Shown: positions 8,803-18,400, numbered from the stretch's first letter. The stretch is DNA of 64,000 nucleotides from Marilutibacter spongiae (GCF_014145325.1 NZ_JACHTF010000015.1:1-64000), one strand, 5' to 3'. Notes: a model not told the origin generated them from the letters alone. A program made the numbers and translations.

Positions 8803-8816
8803 TTGACATGGATCAA
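8803..8816 (-). promoter_or_regulatory. FNR-type box 3 (universal stress operon)
   Basis: TTGACATGGATCAA. It is centred at 8809.5, 63 bases upstream of the universal stress protein start codon, which suits class II activation with a short leader. It is one of two boxes in the 188-base divergent region. Confidence 0.78.
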
Positions 8817-8866
8817 TCCCGCCGCGATTCCCGCCTTCGACGGATCGGCGCGTTCGTCGCCTTTGC

Positions 8867-8880
8867 TTGACCGGGGTCAA
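8867..8880 (+). promoter_or_regulatory. FNR-type box 4 (phosphorylase-PRPP operon)
   Basis: TTGACCGGGGTCAA. Its centre at 8873.5 predicts a start site near 8915. A -10-like TAGGTT at 8902-8907 agrees, leaving a 20-base leader before ATG 8935. Confidence 0.78.
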
Positions 8881-8934
8881 GGTGCCGGGCGGTCCATCGA
8901 CTAGGTTGGCGAGGGACCTTCCAGGTGTTCTCGA

Positions 8935-10473
8935 ATGCACGCTGCCGACCCCGTCCGCTCCCCTGCACCCGGCACCTGCCTGCCGGTGCGTCGTGCCGGC
9001 ATCGACACCTATCGCCAGCCCGTGCTCTACCTGCGGCGGGGTTGCGTGGTGTGCCGTGCCGAGGGCTTTGCCGCGCTGACGCGGGTCAGGGTGAGGTGCG
9101 GTGGCCGCGACATCGTCGCCCTCCTGAACGTCGTGACCGGCGACTGGCTCGGCGAAGGCGAAGCCGCGCTGTCGGACGCTGCCTGGCAGGCGCTGGATCC
9201 GGCGCCGGGCGCGCTGGCTGCGTTCGCCCATGCGGAACCCCCCGAATCCACCACCGTGGTCCGGGCCAAGGTGTTCGGCGCGCGCCTGGTCGAGGCCGAC
9301 TTCACCGCGGTACTGGAGGACGTGCTGGCCTCGCGCTTGTCGGACATCGAACTGGCGGCGTTCGTGACGGCGTGCGCGGGCGACCGCATGGACCTGGACG
9401 AGTCCGTGGCACTGACGCGCGCGATGATCTCGGCCGGGGAGCAGATCGACTGGGGCCAAGGGCCGGTGCTGGACAAGCACTGCGTTGGCGGATTGCCCGG
9501 CAATCGCACCACGCCGATCGTCGTGTCCATCGTCGCCGCGTTGGGCCACCTCATCCCGAAGACCTCTTCCCGGGCCATCACCTCGCCGGCGGGCACGGCG
9601 GACGTCATGGCGACGATGACGAAGGTGGACCTCGACATCGGGACCCTGCGGCGCGTCGTGGAGCGCGAGGGCGGTTGCCTGGCCTCGGGCGGCAGCATGC
9701 GCCTGAGCCCGGCCGACGACCTGATGATCCAGGTCGAGAGGCCGCTCGATTTCGACAGCGACGGCCAGATGGCCGCCAGCATCATGTCCAAGAAGGCCGC
9801 CGCCGGCTCGACGCATGTCCTGATCGACATCCCGGTCGGTTCGACGGCAAAGGTCCGCACGACGTCGGCGGCGGACGCGATTGCGCGCCGCCTCGCGTTC
9901 GTGGGCGAAGCGGTGGGGCTGCGGGTGGGCATCCACGTGTCCGACGGACGGCAACCGGTCGGCAGGGGAATCGGTCCGGCGCTGGAGGCCCATGATGTGC
10001 TGTCGGTCCTCCGCAATGCGGCCGGGGCACCGGAAGACCTGCGCGAGCGTTCGCTCGACGTTGCCGGCGCCGTGCTCGATCTGCTGCCGGGAACGACGCC
10101 TGGCAGCGGGCGCATGCATGCGCGCGACGTGCTTCGTTCGGGCGCCGCGCTGGCCAAGTTCATGGCGATATGCGAGGCCCAGGGCGGCTTCCACGAGCCC
10201 GGGAGTGCGCCTTTCACACGGCCCTGTCCGGCCCGCTTGGGGGGGAGGGTCGCGTGCATCAACAATCGCCAGCTGGCGCGGGTCGCCAAGCTGGCCGGAG
10301 CGCCCCATGACGCCGCGGCCGGCGTGACCTGCCGCCTGCGCGAGGGTGATCGGATCGAGCCGGGCGCACCCCTCTTCGAAGTGCACGCGGCGACGCGAGG
10401 CGAACTGGAGTACGCGCTCGAATACGCGCTCGCGCATCCGGACATCCTGGTGGTGGCGCCGGACGCGCCATGA
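8935..10473 (+). CDS. AMP phosphorylase / thymidine phosphorylase family enzyme
   Basis: 512 residues. After an N-terminal beta domain of about 90 residues comes the nucleoside phosphorylase core with DKHCVGGLPGNRTT. This is closer to the DKHSIGGVPGNKTT signature of archaeal AMP phosphorylases than to the KHSTGGVGD of DeoA. The family phosphorolyses AMP (or other NMPs) to the base plus ribose 1,5-bisphosphate; some members act on thymidine. It overlaps the downstream PRPP-synthase-like gene by four bases (ATGA), implying translational coupling. It is controlled by FNR box 4. Confidence 0.9.
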   Translation: MHAADPVRSPAPGTCLPVRRAGIDTYRQPVLYLRRGCVVCRAEGFAALTRVRVRCGGRDIVALLNVVTGDWLGEGEAALSDAAWQALDPAPGALAAFAHAEPPESTTVVRAKVFGARLVEADFTAVLEDVLASRLSDIELAAFVTACAGDRMDLDESVALTRAMISAGEQIDWGQGPVLDKHCVGGLPGNRTTPIVVSIVAALGHLIPKTSSRAITSPAGTADVMATMTKVDLDIGTLRRVVEREGGCLASGGSMRLSPADDLMIQVERPLDFDSDGQMAASIMSKKAAAGSTHVLIDIPVGSTAKVRTTSAADAIARRLAFVGEAVGLRVGIHVSDGRQPVGRGIGPALEAHDVLSVLRNAAGAPEDLRERSLDVAGAVLDLLPGTTPGSGRMHARDVLRSGAALAKFMAICEAQGGFHEPGSAPFTRPCPARLGGRVACINNRQLARVAKLAGAPHDAAAGVTCRLREGDRIEPGAPLFEVHAATRGELEYALEYALAHPDILVVAPDAP

Positions 10474-11381
10474 CGCCCATCCTTCTCTCCTTTCCCGACG
10501 ATCGTGCGCTGGCAGCCGCCGTCGCCGCGCGCATTGGCGCGCACCTGGGTCGCCTGGAGTGGCGGCACTTCCCCGACGGCGAATCCCTCGTCGCGATCGA
10601 CCCGGGGGTCGCCGGCGCGGACGTCGTGTTGTTCGCAAGCCTCAACGACCCCGATCGCAAGGCGCTGCCCCTGAGGTTCGCCGCGAGGACGGCGCGCGAG
10701 CTCGGCGCCCGCAGCGTGGGGCTGGTGGCGCCGTACCTGGCCTACATGCGGCAGGACGCGCGCTTCAGGCCCGGCGAAGCCGTCGCTGCCCACGCGTTCG
10801 CGCAGTTCCTGGACGAAAGCATGGACTGGCTGGTGACGGTGGCGCCGCACCTGCATCGCATCGCCACGCTCGACGCAGTGTTCCGGATGCCGGCCGTCGC
10901 CGTCGAAACCGCACGTCCTCTGGCGGAGTGGATCCAGCGCGAGGTCGACCGGCCGGTGCTGATCGGACCCGACAGCGAGAGTGCACAGTGGGTGGCCGAG
11001 GTGGCCGCTCATGCGCAGGTGCCCTACGAGGTGTTGCGCAAGCGCCGTCGAGGCGACCGCGAGGTGGAAGTGAGCCTCCCGGCCGGCGCCAGCCTGCGCG
11101 GCCGCACGCCCGTGCTGGTGGACGACATCGCGTCCAGCGGGCGTACCCTGGCGGCCGCGCTGGCCCACCTGAACGGCCTGCACCTGCCGCCGCCGGTCTG
11201 CGTGGTGATCCACGCGATCTTCGCCGGCGATGCATGGGACTGCCTGGTGCGCGCCGGCGCCGGCCGGATCGTCAGCACCGACAGCATCGCCCATCCCAGC
11301 AACGCGATCAGCCTGGCAGCGCCGATAGCGTCCATCGTCGCCCAACGCCTGGCCTTGTGCGGAGGCGACGACAGGAACTGA
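10470..11381 (+). CDS. ribose-phosphate pyrophosphokinase-like protein
   Basis: 303 residues. It carries both halves of the PRPP synthase fold: PYLAYMRQDARFRPGE in the N-terminal phosphoribosyltransferase-like domain, and the PRPP-binding loop VLVDDIASSGRTL near the C-terminus, with RKRRRGDREV as the flexible loop. The expected reaction is ribose 5-phosphate + ATP to PRPP + AMP. It is shorter and more diverged than housekeeping Prs. Coupling to an AMP phosphorylase suggests a nucleotide salvage shunt used under oxygen limitation. Confidence 0.9.
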   Translation: MTPILLSFPDDRALAAAVAARIGAHLGRLEWRHFPDGESLVAIDPGVAGADVVLFASLNDPDRKALPLRFAARTARELGARSVGLVAPYLAYMRQDARFRPGEAVAAHAFAQFLDESMDWLVTVAPHLHRIATLDAVFRMPAVAVETARPLAEWIQREVDRPVLIGPDSESAQWVAEVAAHAQVPYEVLRKRRRGDREVEVSLPAGASLRGRTPVLVDDIASSGRTLAAALAHLNGLHLPPPVCVVIHAIFAGDAWDCLVRAGAGRIVSTDSIAHPSNAISLAAPIASIVAQRLALCGGDDRN

Positions 11382-11423
11382 CGGGCGCGCGCTGCATGGC
11401 ATGCGCGCCGGACCAGGCAGCGC

Positions 11424-13934
11424 TCAGCGCAGGCGCAGGGCGCGCCAGGCCTCGACCGCGATCAACGCGAGAAGGGGCAGCAATGCCGCCGCCGCAGACA
11501 GGCCCAGCGGCGGCGGGGCGAAACCGAAAGGACGCCCGGGTCCTTCGAGGCGGGTGACCAGGATCAGCAGCCCCATTGCCGGCAGTACCACGAACCAGAA
11601 CGCGGGATTGGATCGCGCCCACCCGTGCATGCGCGCTGCGCCGGCCCGGTTTACCACGATCAGCCCGAGGTTGCCGACCACCAGTGCGACGAACGAAAGT
11701 GCGGCGAGCTGGGGCGTCGACACCCCGCTGGCGCGTCCCGCGACATACACGGCCGTCACGGCCGCGAACACCACCAGGCCCTGGCCGAGGCTTCCGACCA
11801 CGGTCCTGAGATCGAGCAACCTCTGCGCGGGCGGGCGGGGCGGCCGCTGCATGACATCGGGGGCGGCCGGCTCGCGTTCGAACACCAGCGTGGACGCCGG
11901 GTCAATGATCAGCTCCAGGAAGACCACGTGAAGCGGCAGCAGCACCAGCGGTCCGCCGAACAGCAGTGGCAGCACCGCCAGGCCGGTGATGGGCACGTGC
12001 ACGGCGAGGATGTAGCGAATGGCGTGGACGATGTTGTCGTAGATGACACGGCCGTGCCGGATGGCACGCACGACGGTGACGAAGTTGTCGTCCAGCAGGA
12101 CGATCGACGCCGCCTCGCGAGCCACGTCGGTCCCGCGTCCACCCATCGCGACTCCCACGTGGGCCGCCGTCAGTGCCGGTGCGTCGTTGACGCCGTCGCC
12201 GGTCATCGCCACCACCTGCCCATCGCGCTTGAGCGCGTCGACCAGGCGCAGCTTGTGGTCGGGCTTTACGCGTGCGAACACGTTGACGTCGCGGACGCGG
12301 CGGGACAGGGTGGTCTCGTCGGGATCGAGCTCGCTGCCGAGTACCACCGAATCGGGATTGGCCAGGCCGGCCCGGGTGGCAATGGCGCGCGCCGTCTCCA
12401 GGTGGTCGCCGGTGAGCATGACGACCCGGACGCCCGCGGCATGCGCTTCGGCCACCGCTTCGCGAACGCCGGCGCGCAACGGATCGGCGAACGCGACCAG
12501 GCCCTTCCATTCGAGCCGGAAGCCGCGGGGAGTCGGCGGCAAGCCTGCTTCGTCGCCGCTCCATGCCGTGGAACCCGCGGCGAGCACACGCAGGCCCCGC
12601 CGGGCCATGTCGTCGACTTGCGCCATGACCTCGGCTCGACGGGTCACCGTCAGGCCGCACAGATCGGCGATGGCTTCCGGTGCGCCCTTGCACATGACCT
12701 GCAATTCCAGGGTCCCTGGCTGGCGCCACACATGCGTCGCCGCGAGCAGTTCGCGGGAGAGCGGGTACTCGTGCACGCGCGTCCAACCTTCTCGTGGGAG
12801 CGGTTCGGAGAGCTGGTTCGCGGCATCGTGGAGGGCCTGCTCCATGGGATCGAACGGATGGTCCGGGCTGGCGAGGCCGGCACAGGCAAGCAGGGTGCGC
12901 AGCGACGGCGGGAGAACAGCGGCCGGCACGCCCCGCTCGCCGTCGTTGGCCAGCTCGGCCACCGACATCCGGTTCTCCGTCAGCGTGCCGGTCTTGTCCG
13001 TGCACAACACGGTGACCGAACCCAGCGCTTCGATCGCCGGCGCGCGGCGGACCAGGGCCTGGTGGCGCGCCATTCGCCATGCACCCAGGGCGAGGAAAAC
13101 GGTCAGGACGACCGGGAACTCCTCCGGGATGTTGGCCATCGCCAGCGTGATGCCGGCCAGGAATCCCTGCAGCCAGCGACCGTGCACGGCGACGTATAGC
13201 AGGGTCATGAGTACGCTGGAGGCCAGTCCGAGCGCGGCGAACAGCATGACCGCGCGCCGGATTTCCAGCTGCATCGGCGTGGGCGGCGAGCGTAGGGTAC
13301 GCAGCGCCATGCCTATCTGGCCCACGGCCGTACCCAGGCCAATGGCCACGACCTCGGCCACGCCATGGCCCGCGACCACGAGCGTGCTGGCGCGCAACGC
13401 GCTTTCCTCTTCCGCGCCACTGGAAAAGGCCGAACGTTCCACGGGCACCGATTCCCCGGTCAGCATCGACTCGTCGACCCTCATGCCCTCGGCATCCAGC
13501 ACGTGGGCATCGGCCGGCACCCGGTCGCCTTCGGCCACCAGGATGACGTCGCCGACCACCAGCTCGCGCGCCGCCACCCATTGCATTTCGCCGTCGCGCA
13601 GTACGCGCGCACGCGGACTGCTCAGCTCGCGCAAGGCTTCGAGCGCGCGTTCGGACTTGTGCTCCTGGTAGACGGTGAGCGCGATCACCAGCGCCACCGA
13701 AGCTCCCAGCACGGCGGCGTCCTGCGGGTCCCCGAGCAGGAGGTAGATGCCAGCGGCGCCCACGAGCAACAGCAACATTGGCTCGCGCAGCACGCTCCAG
13801 CTGATGCGAAGCCAGTTGCGGCGATCCGGCTGGGGCAGGAGGTTGGCGCCGTCCCGCTGTTGGCGGACCGCCACCTCCGCGCTCGAAAGTCCCCGTGGCG
13901 ACGGGGCTGCGGGCGTCCGGTCGGCGGCCTTCAT
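11424..13934 (-). CDS. P-type cation-transporting ATPase (P2 class)
   Basis: 836 residues. It has an N-terminal cation ATPase domain, the actuator motif LTGES, the phosphorylation site CTDKTGTLT (D313) and the hinge MTGDGVNDAP. There are about ten membrane helices, with the last six after residue 620. The architecture is that of Ca2+/Mg2+-type P2 ATPases rather than heavy-metal P1B pumps: there is no CPx motif and no metal-binding N-domain. It lies 133 bases after the universal stress gene on the same strand without its own FNR box, so it is probably co-transcribed with it. The ion is unproven. Confidence 0.92.
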   Translation of the reverse strand: MKAADRTPAAPSPRGLSSAEVAVRQQRDGANLLPQPDRRNWLRISWSVLREPMLLLLVGAAGIYLLLGDPQDAAVLGASVALVIALTVYQEHKSERALEALRELSSPRARVLRDGEMQWVAARELVVGDVILVAEGDRVPADAHVLDAEGMRVDESMLTGESVPVERSAFSSGAEEESALRASTLVVAGHGVAEVVAIGLGTAVGQIGMALRTLRSPPTPMQLEIRRAVMLFAALGLASSVLMTLLYVAVHGRWLQGFLAGITLAMANIPEEFPVVLTVFLALGAWRMARHQALVRRAPAIEALGSVTVLCTDKTGTLTENRMSVAELANDGERGVPAAVLPPSLRTLLACAGLASPDHPFDPMEQALHDAANQLSEPLPREGWTRVHEYPLSRELLAATHVWRQPGTLELQVMCKGAPEAIADLCGLTVTRRAEVMAQVDDMARRGLRVLAAGSTAWSGDEAGLPPTPRGFRLEWKGLVAFADPLRAGVREAVAEAHAAGVRVVMLTGDHLETARAIATRAGLANPDSVVLGSELDPDETTLSRRVRDVNVFARVKPDHKLRLVDALKRDGQVVAMTGDGVNDAPALTAAHVGVAMGGRGTDVAREAASIVLLDDNFVTVVRAIRHGRVIYDNIVHAIRYILAVHVPITGLAVLPLLFGGPLVLLPLHVVFLELIIDPASTLVFEREPAAPDVMQRPPRPPAQRLLDLRTVVGSLGQGLVVFAAVTAVYVAGRASGVSTPQLAALSFVALVVGNLGLIVVNRAGAARMHGWARSNPAFWFVVLPAMGLLILVTRLEGPGRPFGFAPPPLGLSAAAALLPLLALIAVEAWRALRLR

Positions 13935-14067
13935 CGATGCTCCATCCCATCAAGCGGGTCCTTTCCGACGCCGCGGGCGAGCCGGTCGAACCGCGGCACC
14001 GTCCTTGCCGGCCCCGGGCAACGGCTGCCTGAAGCGTGCGGGTCCTGTCCAGGGGCCACGACCGGCC

Positions 14068-14904
14068 TCAGCGCGACATCAGTACCGGTACGTCGACCCG
14101 GCCAAGCACGGTGCGTGTCGCGCCACCGAAGAGGAACTCGCTGGTCCGCGGCCGACCCATGGCGCCCATCACGAGCATGTCGGCATCGAGGGTGTCGCAG
14201 CGGCCGAGCAGCAGGGCGCCGGCGTCGTCCCCGCGGCATTGTTCGAGCACGACGGCAATACCGTGCCGCGCCAGGTGCGCGGCCATGTCGGCGCCCGGCT
14301 CCTCGCCGTACAGGGCCTGCACGCGTGCGTCCCGGACCACGACCAGGTGCACCGACTCGGCCGCGGCCAACAGCGGCAACGCATCGGCGATCGCCCGGGT
14401 GGCTTCGCGGCCGCCGTTCCAGCCGACGACGATCCGGCCGCCCATGCGATCGCCGGGCCAATCGTCGGGAACCAGCAGGCAGGGGCGCCCGGATGCGAAG
14501 ATCACGCGCTCGGCGAGGCTCAATGGCGTCGTCGCCCGACGCTGTTCGGCGGGAGGACCGAGGATCGCCAGGCGTGCGTGCCGTGCGTGCAGCATCAGCG
14601 CTTCGCCGGTCTCGTCCTCGGATACGCGCCACTCGCTGGTAAAGCTCCGCCGTTCGGCCAGGTGGTCGAACTGAGCGCGCGCCCCGGCCAGGGCGGTCGC
14701 GGCAGCGGCCCGGTAGTCGGCCAGCATGGCGGACAGGCCTGGACCCATCGCGAATCCCGCATGCGGTTGGAGGGACAACGGTTGCGTTACGTACGTGGCG
14801 ACCAGATGCGCTTGCCAGCGCCTGGCCAGCGATGCCGCGTAGGCGAGCCGTTGAGCATGGCCCGGTGGCGGCTCGAGGAAGACGACGAGGTCCCGTGGGA
14901 GCAT
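14068..14904 (-). CDS. tandem universal stress protein
   Basis: 278 residues with two Usp domains. The C-terminal half ends GAMGRPRTSEFLFGGATRTV, the G-x2-G-x9-G-S/T nucleotide loop. It differs in sequence from the Usp at 7910-8746, so the two are old paralogues. AGGAG precedes ATG 14904. The FNR box 14961-14974 with GATAGT at 14932-14937 as -10 gives a promoter with a short leader. The P-type ATPase follows on the same strand. Confidence 0.9.
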   Translation of the reverse strand: MLPRDLVVFLEPPPGHAQRLAYAASLARRWQAHLVATYVTQPLSLQPHAGFAMGPGLSAMLADYRAAAATALAGARAQFDHLAERRSFTSEWRVSEDETGEALMLHARHARLAILGPPAEQRRATTPLSLAERVIFASGRPCLLVPDDWPGDRMGGRIVVGWNGGREATRAIADALPLLAAAESVHLVVVRDARVQALYGEEPGADMAAHLARHGIAVVLEQCRGDDAGALLLGRCDTLDADMLVMGAMGRPRTSEFLFGGATRTVLGRVDVPVLMSR

Positions 14905-14960
14905 GGCACCGCTCTCCTGATTCGATGCCGCACTATCGCCGCAGTCCTGGCCCCCCGGCC

Positions 14961-14974
14961 TTGATCTCGATCAA
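14961..14974 (-). promoter_or_regulatory. FNR-type box 5 (universal stress / ATPase promoter)
   Basis: TTGATCTCGATCAA is a full consensus palindrome centred at 14967.5. The minus-strand -10-like GATAGT (14937-14932) places the start site near 14926 and the box near -41. Confidence 0.83.
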
Positions 14975-15006
14975 TCAATGCCGCGCGCGCCCCTCGCAGG
15001 GGGACA

Positions 15007-15020
15007 TTGACCCAGGTCAA
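15007..15020 (+). promoter_or_regulatory. FNR-type box 6 (ABC1 kinase promoter)
   Basis: TTGACCCAGGTCAA is centred at 15013.5. The plus-strand -10-like TACCCT (15042-15047) puts the start site near 15054 and the box near -41, giving a leader of about 60 bases before ATG 15114. Confidence 0.78.
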
Positions 15021-15113
15021 GTCCGGCGGCGGTCAGGGACATACCCTGTGGCTTGAGCCTCCCCCGACGGTCGGGGGCGGGATGGATCTCGGCAATCAGA
15101 GGAGCCTGCGGCC

Positions 15114-16790
15114 ATGTGGGAGATGTTCGCCACCCATGACCTGGCCCGGCTCCAGACGCTGGCGGCGATCCTGGTCCGCTACGGCTTCGGTGACCTGGTG
15201 CGGCGACTGGGAATGGAGCGGGCGCTGGCCCGTGTCGGCAAGGTGCTGGCGCTGGAGCGCCTCGAGGCGCTGGTGTCGCTGCCACCCCACGTGCGCATGC
15301 GTCGGGCCCTCGAGGAGATGGGCCCCGGCTTCGTCAAGCTGGGGCAGGTGCTGGCGACACGCGTCGATCTGTTCCCGCCGGAATGGATCGCCGAGTTCAG
15401 CAAGCTGCAGAATGCGGCGCCATCGGTGCCCTTCGAAACCGTGCATGCGGAAATGACGCAGGCCCTGGGCCGTGCGCCGGAGTCGGCGTTCCTCTGGCTG
15501 GACCCCGAGCCCCTGGCCGCCGCCTCGATCGCCCAGGTCCACCGGGCACGCCTCCATGACGGGCGCGAGGTGGTGGCAAAGGTGCGTCGTCCCGGCATCC
15601 GCCCGGTGATCGAAGCCGACCTGCGGCTGCTGCAGTACGCAGCGAGCACGGCCGAGAGGCGTTTCCCGGAGCTGCGTCGGTTCCACCCGGTCGGGGTGGT
15701 ACGCCAGTTCCGCGCTTCGATGTTGCGCGAGCTCGACCTCGCCGCGGAGTGCCGGCACGCCGAGCGCATCGCGGCCAGCTTCGCCGGTGACGATCGTATC
15801 GTCGTGCCCGAGGTGCATTGGCACCTCACCAGCGAACGCATGAACGTCCAGGCGTTCATCGAAGGCATCCCGGTTGCCGACATCGCGACCCTGGATGCGG
15901 CGGGCACCGACCGCAAGCGGATTGCGCGCACAGGGGCGCGCGTGGTGCTCAAGATGATCCTGGTGGATGGTTTCTTCCATGCCGACCCCCACCCGGGCAA
16001 CGTCTTCGTCCTGCCGGGCTCGCGCATAGCGGTGATCGACTTCGGCATGGTCGGAAGGCTGTCGGCCGCGCGTCGCGAGGAAGTCGTGAGCCTGCTGTTC
16101 GGCCTGGTCGAACGCGATCCCGAGCGGGTGACCGAGGTGTTGCTCGACTGGACCGGGCAACCGGATGTCGACGAGACGCAGCTCGCCATCGACATCGATG
16201 CGTTCGTGGACCACTACCACGGCGTGCCGCTGGGCCAGCTCGACCTGGCGGGCATGCTGATGGAGATCACCGCCCTGCTGCGCTCGCATCGCCTGGCGTT
16301 GCCGGCCGACCTGGCCTTGCTGATCAAGGTCTGCCTGACCCTGGAAGGGCTGGGGCGGAGCCTCGACCCGGACTTCGACATGGCGCGCCTGGCGCAACCG
16401 TTCCTGCGCGCCGCCGTCGCCGCCCGATTCGGGCCTGGCGCGATCGCCCGTCGCGGGGGCCAGGCCCTGGTCGAGGCGACGGGCGTTCTGGCGACAATGC
16501 CCCATGACCTGCGCCGGCTGCTGCGTGCCGTCCGCGGCGGCAACCTGCGGTTGCACATGCAGATGGAACACCTGCCCGAGTTCAGCCGCCAGGTGAGTCA
16601 TTCGGCCAATCGCATGGCCGGCGCCCTGGTGATCGCGGCACTGATCGTCGGGTCCTCGATCGCCATGACGGTGGAAGGCGGCCCAAGCTTGCTGGGCCTG
16701 CCGTTCTTCGGGCTGCTGGGCTTCATCGGCGCTTCAATCGCGGGCCTCTGGCTCTTGTGGTCGATCCTCCGGAGCGGTGGTGGACGGTAG
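15114..16790 (+). CDS. ABC1/UbiB-family atypical kinase
   Basis: 558 residues. It contains the ABC1 signature KLGQVLATR, the alanine-rich nucleotide loop AAASIAQVHRA, lysine in VVAKVRRPG, HADPHPGN and the DFG-like VIDFGMVG. Two membrane helices lie at the C-terminus (about 500-550), as in UbiB. UbiB proteins support ubiquinone biosynthesis, but this copy sits in a stress/anaerobic block and not with ubiE or ubiJ, so it may be a paralogue with another lipid-related role. FNR box 6 lies upstream. Confidence 0.9.
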   Translation: MWEMFATHDLARLQTLAAILVRYGFGDLVRRLGMERALARVGKVLALERLEALVSLPPHVRMRRALEEMGPGFVKLGQVLATRVDLFPPEWIAEFSKLQNAAPSVPFETVHAEMTQALGRAPESAFLWLDPEPLAAASIAQVHRARLHDGREVVAKVRRPGIRPVIEADLRLLQYAASTAERRFPELRRFHPVGVVRQFRASMLRELDLAAECRHAERIAASFAGDDRIVVPEVHWHLTSERMNVQAFIEGIPVADIATLDAAGTDRKRIARTGARVVLKMILVDGFFHADPHPGNVFVLPGSRIAVIDFGMVGRLSAARREEVVSLLFGLVERDPERVTEVLLDWTGQPDVDETQLAIDIDAFVDHYHGVPLGQLDLAGMLMEITALLRSHRLALPADLALLIKVCLTLEGLGRSLDPDFDMARLAQPFLRAAVAARFGPGAIARRGGQALVEATGVLATMPHDLRRLLRAVRGGNLRLHMQMEHLPEFSRQVSHSANRMAGALVIAALIVGSSIAMTVEGGPSLLGLPFFGLLGFIGASIAGLWLLWSILRSGGGR

Positions 16791-17170
16791 GAGCGCGGGC
16801 GATGCGCACCATGGCATCCGGCCACGACGCACGATGGGGTTTGCTTCCCGTAATCCTTCCTGCGGGGCCTCCTCTGCCCCGGGCCTCGTAGGGTGGGTAG
16901 AGCCAAAGGCGAAACCCACCGTTGGGTCCTTGCATGCAAGATGAAATGAGGAATTCTGCTTCGCGCTACCCATCCTTCGGTGCTACGCCACCATGCTTCG
17001 TCATCCCAGCGCACGCTGGGATGACGGCGTGTAGGGTGGTCGAGCCGAACGCGGTACCCACCATCGTCGCTACCGGCCACGACGCACGATGGGCCTTGCT
17101 TCGCGCAACCCATCCTGCGGTGCTGTAGCGATCAGCGCGGCGTACTGGCGGCCGCCGGCCTGTCCGGTCG
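16791..17170. repeat. intergenic repeat cluster 2
   Basis: Gene-free stretch with three copies of the repeat (about 16809-16855, 16889-16985, 17032-17125). Each pairs GTAGGGTGG...ACCCACC with GCACGATGGG...ACCCATCCT. One perfect short palindrome CATCCCAGCG CA CGCTGGGATG lies near 17001-17025. Complementary halves could fold into long hairpins. The rightmost copy directly follows the GGDEF gene stop. Confidence 0.8.
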
Positions 17171-18226
17171 TCAGCCGCTGACGACGCGGTTGCGGCCGCC
17201 GTGCTTGGCGGCGTAGAGGGCCTTGTCGGCGCGCGACATCAGGTCGCCGACGGTGTCGTCGGGCGCGCGGCGGGCGAGGCCGACGCTGATCGTGACGGGC
17301 ATGGCTTCGGAGGCGAAGGCGACCGCTTCGCGCAGGTATTCGCACTGGATGCGCGCGCGTTCCAGGTCGGCCTCCGGCAGCAGCCAGGCGAACTCCTCGC
17401 CGCCGTGCCGGCTGACCAGGCCGAAGCCGGCGCTGGTGGCGCGCAGCACATCGGCGACCTGCACCAGCACCTCGTCGCCGGCGGCGTGGCCGTGGGTGTC
17501 GTTGACGGTCTTGAAATGGTCGATGTCGAGCAGGGCCAAGCAGAACGGCTGACCCTCGGCGAGGGCCTGTTCGAGCGCGACGCCCAGGGCGCGGCGATTG
17601 GGCAGGCGGGTCAGCGCGTCCAGGCGGACCTGCTCGTTGAGATCGGCGTTCTGCAGTTCGAGTTCGTCGCTGAAGCGCGACAGCTGGTCCTCGTACCAGT
17701 CGCGCTCCTGCAACTGCATGCGCAGCGCGTGCGAGACCCGACGCAGTTCGAGCAGGGCCGAGACCTGCCGCGACAGCGCATTGAGCGCGTCGCGCTGGTA
17801 GGGCGCCAAATCGCGCGGCTCGTGGTCCATCACGCACAACGAGCCCAGCGCCATGCCGTCGACGTCGACCAGTGGCGCGCCGGCGTAGAAGCGGATCCCC
17901 GGCGAACCGGTCACCACCGGGTTGTCGCGGAAACGGTCGTCGTCGCGGGCATCGCGCACGATCATGACCTCGTGCGGATCGAGGATCGCGTGCGCGCAGA
18001 AGGCGACGTCGCGCGAGGTCTCCGTCTCATCGAGCCCGATCCGGGCCTTGAACCACTGGCGCTCGGCGTCGACCAGGCTGACCGCACCCATCGGCATGCC
18101 GCAGATGGCCGCGGCGATCGTGACCAGGTCGTCGAACGAGGATTCGGCGCCGGTGTCGAGGATCTGGTGGCGGTGCAGCGCCTTCAGCCGGGCGGCTTCG
18201 TTGTCCGGTTTAGCGGGTCGCGGCAT
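17171..18226 (-). CDS. GAF-GGDEF diguanylate cyclase
   Basis: 351 residues. An N-terminal GAF domain (about 15-160, ILDTGAESSFDDL through PLVDVDGMALGSLCVMD) is joined by a helix (about 160-215) to a GGDEF domain with RHGGEEF at the active site (GGEEF variant, catalytically competent in the family) and DIDHFKTVND for metal. No RxxD inhibitory site is evident just before the GGEEF. It should make cyclic di-GMP in response to a small ligand or signal bound by GAF. AGGA precedes ATG 18226. Its 3' end is duplicated at 262-309. Confidence 0.92.
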   Translation of the reverse strand: MPRPAKPDNEAARLKALHRHQILDTGAESSFDDLVTIAAAICGMPMGAVSLVDAERQWFKARIGLDETETSRDVAFCAHAILDPHEVMIVRDARDDDRFRDNPVVTGSPGIRFYAGAPLVDVDGMALGSLCVMDHEPRDLAPYQRDALNALSRQVSALLELRRVSHALRMQLQERDWYEDQLSRFSDELELQNADLNEQVRLDALTRLPNRRALGVALEQALAEGQPFCLALLDIDHFKTVNDTHGHAAGDEVLVQVADVLRATSAGFGLVSRHGGEEFAWLLPEADLERARIQCEYLREAVAFASEAMPVTISVGLARRAPDDTVGDLMSRADKALYAAKHGGRNRVVSG

Positions 18227-18400
18227 GGCGGGATCCTGTGGGCGATGGACAAAGCATAGGGATCGCCCGATGGCGTGCAACACGCGGGCAGTACGGCGTC
18301 ACGGAATCCACGTGGGCGGCACCTGTCGTGGCCGGGATGCGCCCGATGCCAAGGGGCGGACGGCGCCAGCGCACCCGCTCCATCTCTCCGCAGGGCTTGC

